Positions 44,201 through 53,921 of a stretch of 64,000 nt of DNA are shown in pieces; within the stretch, counting starts at the first letter, position 1, and every line of letters begins with the position of its first letter. The position numbers and the translations under genes are program-made. The DNA comes from Craspedostauros australis (Eukaryota; Bacillariophyta; Bacillariophyceae; Mastogloiales; Achnanthaceae), in the NCBI GenBank assembly GCA_026770025.1, contig JAMXDE010000055.1, positions 186,001 through 250,000 of the forward strand, in the 5' to 3' direction. The notes under the pieces are model-generated. The model ran no database searches, was not told the DNA's origin, and saw only the letters and a program-made list of their open reading frames with translations.

Positions 44201-44443
44201 CGGATTCTGGTGGTTCTGCCTCCCGCCATTCGGCGCCCCGTTTCCTACAGGACCCATGCTGCCGATCGATGCCGTGTGCGTGTCCAGGGATGGTCGGGCA
44301 GATGAGAATTCGACGGTCACAAAACGACCTTGGTGCTGCTGAATCGTTTTGTAGCTGCGTTGTGCAAAGTGTTGTGGAAGCCGTTGTTCGCACTCTGTCT
44401 GTCTTTGTTTTGTGGCGATGTTGTGGCCGTCTCGTGCCGTCAT
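41233..44443 (-). CDS. SGF29: SGF29-type tandem-tudor chromatin reader with a very long N-terminus
   Basis: SGF29 is the SAGA/ATAC subunit that reads trimethylated H3K4 through a double tudor domain. Exons 44443-42015 and 41746-41233 (intron 42014-41747, GTAAGT...TAG) give 980 residues. The tudor region is at about 726-870: GDLVAARTTSRDLWIHARVM, LFKEKVLVKDVED, NLVLPLPRSTSEAAEW, then after the intron KKGTRLYAMYPNTTSLYPAT, VVEFDGEE and HIPARETTIVPKEFPASQK. These match SGF29 almost word for word. Family members are about 250-300 residues; here about 720 residues precede the domain, rich in Gln, Ser, Ala and Lys, with a conserved-looking island (CDWRDKTLWATRQLLGGNSI). About 100 disordered and acidic residues follow it. 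ATG 44587 is an alternative start. Confidence 0.88.
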
Positions 44444-45083
44444 TTGCTCCGCGCCATTGTCGACACGAACAAACACCGTGACACCAAAACGGAAGAACTT
44501 TGTCTTCACTTTGATCGTGCTGATCAATCGGGTCAACAGAGTCCAAATACGACTGGATGCAGGATGGACTCGAACGACCCAACTCATCACTCACAATTTT
44601 GTCGTCCTTGTGCGCATCACGGCGCGCGATGTCGGGCGCGCCCTTGAGAGGCAACACTGCGAAAGCTGTTACCGTGACATGCAGAAGGTGAAGAGAAGGA
44701 TCGTCTCACTTCCCCAGCAATACGACTAATACAATACTATTCTGGCAGCCACTGAGTGTCCATCATCCGTTCTCCACATCAATCATCCTTGCTCTCGGCA
44801 TTCACCACAATCACTCGTCGTATCTCATCGTAGTAGCCATCTCTTTGGCTTGCGATCGCGATCTCCCTTGGTGATCGGCAGTTGCGTGCGGTTCCCGCAA
44901 CGAGCACATGCCTCGCAAAGAGAAGGCCTTCCGACATTGAGAATCTGCCAGCTTTCATCGTCATCGTCATCGACAACAACATCATTGCTTGTGAGACAGA
45001 TACCCGCTGCGACAACAAGCGAAGCACTCTTGCACACCTCTCCGTGTTAATATAACTCTTGCTGATACCATCGCCAACAGGCA

Positions 45084-45114
<31 letters not shown>

Positions 45115-45314
45115 TGAGGATCACCACACCTGATATCTATTGTACGAGTCCTCCTCTTCAGGAAAGAATCGATCATCTCCAGACTTCAAAGGAGAGATCA
45201 GTCTCGTGCGAGTACGATTCCTGAGCGCGCATCCTGGGACATACAAGCACACGCAACTGCGCACACAATAGAAAGCAGCGTGACAGCGAGACAGACACAC
45301 GTGCAATCGGCAAG
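44444..45314. other. Divergent region between SGF29 and SWEET
   Basis: Carries the upstream sequences of both genes and a (GA)n run at 45088-45114. The SGF29 frame stays open up to about 44590. A GTTAATATAACTC stretch near 45046 could serve as an AT-rich core promoter for SWEET. No additional gene seen. Confidence 0.45.
45088..45114. repeat. (GA)n microsatellite
   Basis: About thirteen GA dinucleotides, roughly 200 bases upstream of the SWEET start. Confidence 0.95.
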
Positions 45315-46461
45315 ATGGTTATCACACCGGCAGCTGCTCCAGCAGCCCTGCCTCTCTGGGTGTCGGTTTGCGGCAGCTTGGCACCCTTTTCCGCGAGCGT
45401 TGTGTTCATGGCAGTGAGTGGAATGTTGCTGTATTTTTGCCCTACTTGATTGGCTTCCGGATGAATTTCGTACTCTACTGGATGCGGAGGTGGATACGGA
45501 GGCAGATGAAAGGATTGATGTGCTGTCGAACAGCCATGTCAAGCGATGCAATGACCAGGTCGTTGTGGACAGCACGAGGATCATCAATCAGTGCTGGTGT
45601 CATCATTGATGCCAAGCACGACAGCCGGCTCACGAGCTTCATCTGCATCACGGGCTTGGGAACAATGATGATGTCCTATGACAGTTCAATTCACGCGCAC
45701 GCTTGCACACTCACATATTTTGTCGGCGCTCCTTCCCTTCCTTGGTGTTCTCGAACGCCATGGGACATTATGTCACATACTGCGGGACCATGTCATACAA
45801 TGCCACATGATGTCATGCGATGCCACACTGTGCAATACCAAACCACACAATCCTCCAGCCAATGCCAACGATCAATCAAATAGCAAAAGACAAGTCGATC
45901 GGCAGCCTTCCTTTGCTGCCCTACACCACCATGATCGCCAGCTCCTTCCTCTGGGTGGCATACGGCGTCCTCAAGAGCGAGTCCAAGATTTGGAGCACCA
46001 ACATCCTCGGAATGGTCCTCGGAACATACTATTTCACGCAGTACATCAAATGGATACCCAAGAAAATGATCCCGGACGCCACAAGAGATCACTACCGCGG
46101 CATCACAGGGATCATCCTGGCAACCTTGGCCATCGCGTATGTGCTGCCGATCCAAGACCCTTCCACCGTCGTCGGCAACATCGCTGTGTTGTTTTGCATG
46201 ATCCTCTTTGGTTCGCCGCTGATCGTCCTGCGGTCGGCCATTCGGGATCGTTCCGCCAAGAGCTTGCCGTTGCCATTCACCATCGCCACCATCATCAACT
46301 GCTTCCTGTGGAGCGTCCTGGGATGGTTCGATATGAACGATGTCAACGTCTACTTCCCGAACCTGGTGGGTCTTTCGTTTGGGCTCTGTCAGCTCATCCT
46401 CAAGCTGGTCTTCGGTGATGGGGTGGCGGCCCCAGAAAATCGTTTGGATTCGTTGCTATGA
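45315..46461 (+). CDS. SWEET-family sugar transporter
   Basis: SWEETs are seven-span uniporters made of two MtN3/saliva triple-helix bundles. Exons 45315-45413 and 45859-46461 (intron 45414-45858, GTGAGT...CAG) give 233 residues, typical for the family. Exon 1 supplies the first span (LWVSVCGSLAPFSASVVFMA). Exon 2 starts with PMPTINQIAKDKSIGSLPLL, then PYTTMIASSFLWVAYGVLK, the central span region and the second repeat (VLFCMILFGSPLIVLRSAIR; KSLPLPFTIATIINCFLWSV; LGWFDMNDVNVYFPNLVGLS). The KDKSxGSLPLLPY and SLPLPFTIA blocks are the paired signatures of the two MtN3 repeats. Substrate, sucrose or hexose, cannot be told from the sequence. The location is plasma membrane or an internal membrane. 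Confidence 0.92.
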
Positions 46462-49026
46462 CATCCAGAGCTGCCTGTTGGCCATGCAATACGTGAAGGG
46501 TACAGATATGAAGGCAAAAATCTAAATAGTCTAGTAGAGTGAGGCACTCTCCAAAGAAGCTGCTAGTCAAGTCCAACGTCAGACGAAGGACTTCATACAT
46601 AGGGCGGTGGTGCGGCAGCGCACTTCACCCCTCTCTGCTCGCGGACACCGAGAGACTTGACCAAAATGAAAGCATGCAGCTGATCATCGCACGGCACTGC
46701 ATAGGACGGATCTATTGGTGGAACGTACTGTACCTACGGACAGGAACACACCCACCATCGACCACCACCCGAATGATGGGGCATTCCCGGCAACACCCAC
46801 GATGGCATTGATCAACACACCATGCCTGATTGGTAGCGAGATCTCGGAAGGCACAGTCGCACTCGTTCATAGTGGATAGAAGACGAAGGAGAGAAAGCAG
46901 CCACGACGGCCACTTCTTGTCCACGAGACTTGGGAATGGAGAAGAGAGGATACCCGCAGCAAGGTTGAACGCATCGCGGAACAACATGTGGAACGACAGT
47001 GCGAAACGCATGGAGCATGCCGCAGCTGATCTGTGCCAGTGGATGTGACTTGATGTTCTCATCGTTCGCCGCTGTCTCAAGAACCCCGCCAGCAGCATCA
47101 ATATCAACAGCAGCAGGAGCAGGAGCAACGTCGGTAGCGATATCATGGGCGTGTGGATGAATTCAACGAAAGCATTCCGTGGAGGTATTCCATGGCTGTC
47201 CTGATTGTCGCCACTTCCTCCATAATCAACGGAGCAGCATTGTGCAGAGCACAAGAAGTCACTCGTCGCCGACACGGCTATCACATCCATCTACTCTGTT
47301 CCACTCCACGATGAGCAGGTCACCTTCCCTCCAATGACGGATCTGATCTTCACAGTGAGTACCGCCGCGATCAATTCGCCCGTGGCCGTTGCATGCTCTT
47401 CGATGCGGAGTACCCAACTGCACGTCGTGACCAAAGTAGCAGTTGAAGAAGCTCTCTCGACGAAGCATACAATGGCTATCTATTCATGGAAGACGCGACG
47501 TTCCACGGCTCATTCTCATCAACGCGCTGACGGGTGTGAATGAGACATGATGGGAATCCACTGATCCGAGTGCCTCCTTCCGTCCCTCCATTCCGTTGTT
47601 GCTGCTGCAAATAGTGTTGCGGTTTTTGGTTGTTGGACATCGCTATCAAGGAGAACCGCACCCATTGTATCGTCTATCGTCGATCATCTATTGCTCATCA
47701 TCGATCATGATCAATCACGCTGCGCAGTCTATTGTGGATTCTGCAGTCGCTGTTCATCCATGTGAGTGAGCATGTGGTCGTGTTCATACTCATGCTCGTC
47801 CTCTTTGGCACGATGACTATCCATTCCAAGGACTTCCCGTTGCATCATGGTGAAGATCTGTTGTGTGTTCGAGTGTCTGTTTTGGCCTTTCCCAGATTAG
47901 TCAGGCGGTCGATGATCGCAGCTCGCTTGGCGTAACGTCCCATGCGAGTATTTGCCGACCGATAGTACTCGAGAGTGACAGCTCGAAGGACGGGCATCAC
48001 CTCGGTCCGTGCTTGTGCTTGCGGGAGCAGGCTGCGAAGGGCAACCGTGAAGAATAGTGGTATGTTCGCCGCGTGTTTGCCCAGCATGTTTACTCTGTAC
48101 ATACGAGTGTGGACGTTGGTATTGGTCTTTGCGTTGGTCTTTGCTCTGTTGCAAATTGCGACAGAGTCCATGATGCGGTCTTGTGTGCAGTCTGCAGCGT
48201 TGTCAACATTACCAAAGCTCAGCGCTCGTCAGATGGTGCGGTGGACGGGTGGGCAGTGCCTTTGAGATGCTTGAGCACTCGTGACGGCAGTACTCTGCCC
48301 GTGACGTCGCCTCTCCAACAACTCTCGCAATTGCGTGTACGGACACGGAGCTCCAACCTGAACATGCAGTACGGGCCAATGCGTCCATCAGAGTTACTTG
48401 CCCACTTTGACAATGACTACGACTACACGCACCATGATGATTACCATGATGACGATAATGCTATCGATATCTATTCCATCTGCTCGTACGATTATGAATG
48501 GAGTGCCTCTGCTTCCACATTCTAAGAATGCTCGTGCTTGTCAGAATAGCGACATGGAGAACCACTACGCAACATGTCGATCGAAGCATCGGGAGAGCAA
48601 CACCCATTCTGACAACCGTAATCATCAGGTGTCAAGACGGTCGTAGCATTCGCGGTCGCACTTGTACTCGTCGTGACGCATGTATTCGTGTATCTGGTAC
48701 TAGTGATTTTCTTTACGTGTAATATTGGTAAGACTGCGATGCAGACTTTCTTTCCGAAGGGCCATGCATCGGTACCGACATGAGTGTCGTTGCGGAATTC
48801 GTCAGAACCACCAGATGTTCTGAAGGATGCGTGCATGGATGCATGGATGCGTGGACGGATGTATGCATAGATTGGAAACACCGAACCCCTTTTCGGTGTG
48901 CTCCTTTGGTTGGCGTCGGCGACGAACGAGACCTTCGCGAGGCATGCGGCATTTGGCATCTTGGTCAGGCTGCCTGGTTGTTGCTTCATGGCAGAATACC
49001 CGCAGTTCTCTCATCGTTGATGTCAT
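46462..49026. other. 2.6-kb region with one doubtful small frame
   Basis: Apart from the frame listed at 46712-47290, no coding sequence is convincing. A degenerate GATGCATG repeat lies at about 48828-48870, and TACTCGT-like motifs at about 48102 and 48665. A short plus-strand hydrophobic frame near 48060-48260 (SMFTLYIRVWTLVLVFALVF) has no recognisable family and no clear splice partners. Confidence 0.4.
46712..47290 (-). CDS. Doubtful hypothetical protein, one membrane span
   Basis: An uninterrupted frame of 192 residues from a genuine ATG at 47290. It has Cys-rich ends (DFLCSAQCCSVDYGG; CVDQCHRGCCRECP) and one Leu-rich hydrophobic segment (PTLLLLLLLLILMLLAGF) near residue 53. I recognise no family. 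The Leu run is coded by a CAG/CTG triplet repeat, so the frame may be accidental. It follows the SWEET gene in convergent orientation. Confidence 0.25.
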   Translation of the reverse strand: MDVIAVSATSDFLCSAQCCSVDYGGSGDNQDSHGIPPRNAFVEFIHTPMISLPTLLLLLLLLILMLLAGFLRQRRTMRTSSHIHWHRSAAACSMRFALSFHMLFRDAFNLAAGILSSPFPSLVDKKWPSWLLSLLRLLSTMNECDCAFRDLATNQAWCVDQCHRGCCRECPIIRVVVDGGCVPVRRYSTFHQ

Positions 49027-52000
49027 CTATCGAGAATATTTAGGATTATTCTTGTTCCTCTTGCTCTGTCTTGAGGCGATCGACGTGCTCGAGTTCCTTT
49101 TGGCTGGCTTCCTGTGTTGTCCCCGTCCGCTGAAGATTACAGCGTGCGCGCCAGGTTTTGCGGTATTAGTACGGTGCTTGTTCATTTCGTCCATCTGATT
49201 CTCCAGGATGGTGGACTTGTCCACCACGAAAGGAACGTATGGAATTTTTCCGCCGTAGTTCCAAGCAACTGTGCTTTTCGTGCCTGCAACGGTGTATATC
49301 AGGTCTTTGCCAAAGAGATCACGCAGCCCGGGGTTCGCCACTGCGGAAGCATTTTTCTTGTTGTCGTTCATGTCTGAGCTTGTATCCTCGGAGTAATCTT
49401 TGGCTTGGATACAGATTGTTCGCAAACCGTAGAGCTTCTTACCTGTGTTGTCCGTCTGCTGGGCAAGGAAGGTGATATAGGCATCTGCGATTTCACTGCT
49501 ACCTTCTGCCACGTGGATGAGTGGCAGGTTGAAGATAAGTTCCACGACGCCCGTCTTTTTCACGACGTCTGTGGTTGTGCCTTGAGATGCGTTGGCGGAA
49601 GCGGCGGCGGCGGCCGGTTTCGCGTCTTCGTCGGGTGCTTTGTGAGATGTATTGGTGGAGTTGTTGATTCCCGCCGCGGCAATGCGACGGGTGCCTTGGG
49701 GCACAGTGGGGGCTTTCTGCTTGTGGTCTTGCTGGTCATTGCATTGTTGTTCGACCTCCCAGAGCACACTGAGTTGGTGGAGTAAGTCGTGATCGACGAA
49801 AATTGAACCATCGGACGCCAACTCTGTCCATGTCGTATCTGAATCAATGTCCTTGAGCGGACTCGAACGCGAGTCTCTGTTTTGATCAAAGTGACATTCG
49901 TCCATTTTGCCAAATACAGCGCCCGGCTTGTTTGCAGCAGCATCCATGATGCGCTGCTTGTCCGCTTCGGTCTCGACGCAAGTCATTATTGACTTGTGGA
50001 AGTGCACCCGAGCAATCCCGAGGTCTCTTGGAAGTAGTGCCGGGTGGGTACCCTTGAGAGACCAAAAGAGATGGCCGGGGCCGTTTTCCACAACTGAGTC
50101 TTTGCTGGTCGTTCCGCATGCGTAGTGGGAAAACATGTTGTTGTTGGTCGTCACCCATTTTTCGATTCTCATGCCGACCTTGCGCAGAGCAGCAAAGATG
50201 TCTGCTTCCTGCTGCCCAACCGTGTTTGGATTGGGACCATTGGCGGGAGCAGCAACGACGCGCCCGTGCTTATCCTTCTTCACGACGGAGGACGCAGCGA
50301 TGGCGGCCCCGGCCAGCAACGCAGTGAGAGTCTCAAAGCTTGCTGAGGTTGTTCCCAGAAACGATTTCTCAGCCGCAATTGCTTCACCGCCTTGAATGAG
50401 CCAAAGGCAAAGGAGCTGCATGGCATCGCTGAGCGCGAATGGACTTGCCTGCGGCTTGAAGCTACCATGATCTCTGAGTGGCCTTGCAGTGACTAAGCCA
50501 TACGTGACGACCAACCGATGCATGATGGCATCGCCCGCGTCACCCTTGAAGCGTTTGAAGGTGATCCCGTAATCCATGTTGTTCAGTTGATCATTGGTGA
50601 GCGATTTGCTGAAATCTTGATCCTGTTGGAAAAGAAGAACTGCCAAAGCCTGGGATGCTGTGAGCCGCGCAAGGTACGGATTGTGCACCAGAGTTTTCAT
50701 GCCATTGCTTTTCAGGAAGACTTTGAAGGTTTCGGAAAGGATGGCATTCTGCTCGTATTCATTCTCACTTGACTTCTTTCCGGTTCCTTGGTTGGACGCT
50801 TGTCGCTCGTTTGACACTCGCATGTAGATCGAGCTCATCCGGGCGTTGGAATCAACGATGGCCTTGAGAAGAGGGAACTTCTTAACCTCTTTGTACTCTG
50901 GTATGATGGTAGGCTTGCCGCCTTGCGTGTATTCGCTGCGAAGAATGTAGTAGGCGTCTGCGGGGTTCACCTTTGCAGAAGTATTGAGGTGAGTGAAGCT
51001 CTTGGGGATTGATCCCGTCGGTGGTTGGGCGGCACCAGTGCCTGCCACAGAGAATAGGACTTTGATGTCAATGTGATTGAGAGGACAGAGGTGTCCGCTT
51101 CGTTCCAAGTCTGTCAGCTTGTTGTTGGACTCCTGAAAGGACAGGCTCGGTTTGCTTGCATTCGAAGAGCCTTGTGGTGCTCCTGATAGAGGGAGGATGT
51201 CTTTCTCCATCAACTCTTTAGTGCATCTGTACTGGATGAACTTCCCCAGCACCGTTCCAAAGTCTCTGTGGCTCTGGATGATGGCCCGGACGAAGTTTGG
51301 GGACTTGCTTGCTTCGTCAATCCCAACGACGATGAAAAGTGTGGTCTTCTCTTGCATCTTACCATCCAACACTTTCAGGAAGTTGACAAGCCTGTCGAGA
51401 CTTGTTTCGTCTGCCGTGAGGACCGATTTGACTTCACTTGTGAGCTTCGTCCAGGATTTGTTCATTCGGTCGTCCTTGACTTCATCATCATTCCATGAAT
51501 CGAGAAGTTCCACATCGTCGGTGTCGAGCATGATGGTGAACAGAGCGTCTCTGGTGAATGCGCTCGCTGCAAGCTCAACGGTCTTGCCGCTACCACTCTC
51601 TTCGTGGTACACATGAACCCGGTCGTCGTGGAGGTATCCTTGTCGGATCGGCGCGTTGATGAGGACTTGTTTGGGGACCATACCGATATTTCCTCCATGT
51701 CGAAAGTTGGCCTTGCCGATGTAGTGTGCGTGGCCGGTAGCTGTTTTGCAGGCGATGTTCGAGGCGTACTCCAGACCACGAAAGCCATTGGCGTTTTTAC
51801 CGCGGATCTTCGCCAACAGGTTGAGAACTGATCGGCGTGGGTGAGTAGGATCGGCGAGTTTGAGATCGTTGTTGGATTGCCGCACAGCGTCGAGGATGCA
51901 CTTGGGGATTGCATTCTTGACACGAAGCCAAGCCGAGAGCCATTGTTCGGTCAAGGTTGGACCCAAATCCTTGGTGAATTGGCGGAGGGTTCCTTTCAAA

Positions 52001-52275
52001 GCTGGGATGTTGACACTTTTACGGACCTGCGCAAGAATGTCGTCTCTGCAATATTTTTCTTTCAAAGTCTTCTGCCCAAGTTGGTATTTGACGATCTTAG
52101 CACTGTCAGACTCGCCTGCCTCCTGCAGGCCTCGTTGGACGTCTTCCTTCAGACGTTGCTTCAATTCTTCGGCTTCTTCGCTCGAGTCGTAGGCCCAGAA
52201 AGGTACATTGTTGAAGATTGAGTTGAGATCTTCAAGTATGTCCTGATCAGCTTCAGTCGGCGCGTCGTCGCTCAT
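49027..52275 (-). CDS. Large P-loop NTPase with C-terminal nuclease-like domain, Crinkler/RHS-type
   Basis: Single intronless frame of 1082 residues, ATG at 52275. A Walker A motif lies at 225-232 (EESGSGKT), followed by LDTDD and then a Walker B strand TTLFIVVGIDEAS with D320-E321. This layout resembles the P-loop NTPases of the Crinkler-RHS (CR) class found in oomycetes, trypanosomes and other eukaryotes. After an Ala/Gly-rich hydrophobic segment near 655-670, the C-terminal domain (about 910-1015) shows HVAEGSSEIADAYITF, then TICIQAKDYS with Q957-x-K959. An acidic residue followed by a strand ending in QxK is the pattern of PD-(D/E)xK-fold nucleases. The tail (RKPAKRNSSTSIASRQSKRN) is basic and could be a nuclear signal. 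No signal peptide is seen. A decayed relative lies at 62569-63540. The family call is by motif and architecture, so moderate; no function is claimed. Confidence 0.75.
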   Translation of the reverse strand: MSDDAPTEADQDILEDLNSIFNNVPFWAYDSSEEAEELKQRLKEDVQRGLQEAGESDSAKIVKYQLGQKTLKEKYCRDDILAQVRKSVNIPALKGTLRQFTKDLGPTLTEQWLSAWLRVKNAIPKCILDAVRQSNNDLKLADPTHPRRSVLNLLAKIRGKNANGFRGLEYASNIACKTATGHAHYIGKANFRHGGNIGMVPKQVLINAPIRQGYLHDDRVHVYHEESGSGKTVELAASAFTRDALFTIMLDTDDVELLDSWNDDEVKDDRMNKSWTKLTSEVKSVLTADETSLDRLVNFLKVLDGKMQEKTTLFIVVGIDEASKSPNFVRAIIQSHRDFGTVLGKFIQYRCTKELMEKDILPLSGAPQGSSNASKPSLSFQESNNKLTDLERSGHLCPLNHIDIKVLFSVAGTGAAQPPTGSIPKSFTHLNTSAKVNPADAYYILRSEYTQGGKPTIIPEYKEVKKFPLLKAIVDSNARMSSIYMRVSNERQASNQGTGKKSSENEYEQNAILSETFKVFLKSNGMKTLVHNPYLARLTASQALAVLLFQQDQDFSKSLTNDQLNNMDYGITFKRFKGDAGDAIMHRLVVTYGLVTARPLRDHGSFKPQASPFALSDAMQLLCLWLIQGGEAIAAEKSFLGTTSASFETLTALLAGAAIAASSVVKKDKHGRVVAAPANGPNPNTVGQQEADIFAALRKVGMRIEKWVTTNNNMFSHYACGTTSKDSVVENGPGHLFWSLKGTHPALLPRDLGIARVHFHKSIMTCVETEADKQRIMDAAANKPGAVFGKMDECHFDQNRDSRSSPLKDIDSDTTWTELASDGSIFVDHDLLHQLSVLWEVEQQCNDQQDHKQKAPTVPQGTRRIAAAGINNSTNTSHKAPDEDAKPAAAAASANASQGTTTDVVKKTGVVELIFNLPLIHVAEGSSEIADAYITFLAQQTDNTGKKLYGLRTICIQAKDYSEDTSSDMNDNKKNASAVANPGLRDLFGKDLIYTVAGTKSTVAWNYGGKIPYVPFVVDKSTILENQMDEMNKHRTNTAKPGAHAVIFSGRGQHRKPAKRNSSTSIASRQSKRNKNNPKYSR

Positions 52276-53921
52276 CTTGCTGTTGACAGTCGTTCGGCGG
52301 AAGTGATTGGAGGCGAAAGGGCGACAGCAACAAGAAACCGTGGAGTTCTGGTGTTGTTATGAGTGTTGATGCTATCAATAGCAACAACAATGTTTGATTC
52401 TGCTCACCTTGTCTTGTGTTGTTCTGCCTTCGTGAGGACTCCAGTCAGGTTCCGTTCAGCTTTGATTTCTTCGGATGCCTTCGAATCTCTTCAGACCGTG
52501 TGCTGTTGTATGCTATCGTGTTGTGCAGTGGCAGCAGCCCTGTTCGCTACCTGCGATGAATCGGTGTGTATGAGGCTGTGTATGCGTGTGTGTGCTTTCT
52601 TCACTGCTCCACGAGGACTCCTCAGCCAACCAATAACCAATACGGGGACTATGGGGTCTAGCGAAGGCGTGGCTGGTTCTGATGGTTGAATGTTGAGTGT
52701 TGTGGGTATGTCGACGTCGATGTTGTTGATGATGATTGTGATTGTGATTGTGATGATAATTATGATGACAATGGCTGTGCTCTCTTGGATGAGTCTGCGA
52801 GTGCGGAGCGAGGAAAGTCTCGAGAGAATGATTGGCAGGCACGTTCACACCAACGGCTTGTTGTTCTTGGTCTCCTCGACTTCATTTCTGTTTGAATGCG
52901 TTTGTGCGTCTTTGTGCAGCGCCAACCACACGGAGTAGACTCGCAGAACACTCAGGCTTTGCTGCACTATCTCTTTTTCTGTGGATGTCTTTGCCTTCCC
53001 CCTTGGTGGTGGTTGCTCTGGTCCATTTTCGGCAGCGTGGATTTCGGAATGCACGGCTTCATGGCAAGCATTGTTTGATGATGAACTCGCTGGAGTTGTT
53101 GCCTCTACTCCAAAGAGAGAGAATGAGAGAGCAAGAGCGAGAGAGGGTGGGGTTTTGTGTGCCTTGTCTGAGGCAAGATCCATCACCACCATCGTGTCTC
53201 GTCCACTCCACTTTCGTCACATGGAATTCGAGACACGTTTCGCGTGGGTGTTCTCCAAACTCGGTTCTCCGATTCATTTGTTCTGAGTGAGTCGTCTGAA
53301 TCATTCTGAAATCTATCTTCAACCACACAAAACGCAAGAGGACAAGAACACAGAATGAATTCAGACGCTTGCAAGTTGGTAGGTGCTGCAAAGGAGAGAC
53401 CTCAAGACACACAGAAGACAATCCTATCTAGCATTAGTGGCTTCTATTGTTGTTGCTGGTGCTGCTTCCAGCTGTGGTCCTCAAAATTGTGTGTTCTCTC
53501 CTGCTCTGAAAGAATTCTGTTGCTGACACATGCTCACGTACGTGTCCACTACACCGGTGAAGCGTAGGAGTCATTGCACATGACCACCCCGATCTCAAGT
53601 CACGATGACGAGTCCTGTGATTCATCGACAAAATGGACTCAAAGCAATTGGATCCTGTGGGACTACAGACTACACGAAATTTGCGCAGAACTCGTTCTGA
53701 AATTATGACCCTTGCACCACCTCCACCGTATTGTATGGACCATTTATGTGCGTTTGATCTATTGTTACAGTATCGTACATGGTATTGGTAGCTGTGGTAG
53801 AAGTAGTATATTCAGCACGGGAGGATCGGCGTTGTTGGTGTATCGTTGCCTCGGTGATGAACAAGGTGGATGCCACCAAACAATTGCAACAACGCATTGG
53901 GCCGCGAGAGCAGACGCAATC
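52276..53921. other. 1.6-kb region without a supported gene
   Basis: The first 800 bases, upstream of the NTPase gene, are A-poor on the plus strand (GTTGTT, GTGATTGTGATT runs near 52728-52760), matching T-poor leaders in transcript sense. The rest is the 3' flank of the PPR gene. No frame has a recognisable domain. Confidence 0.45.
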
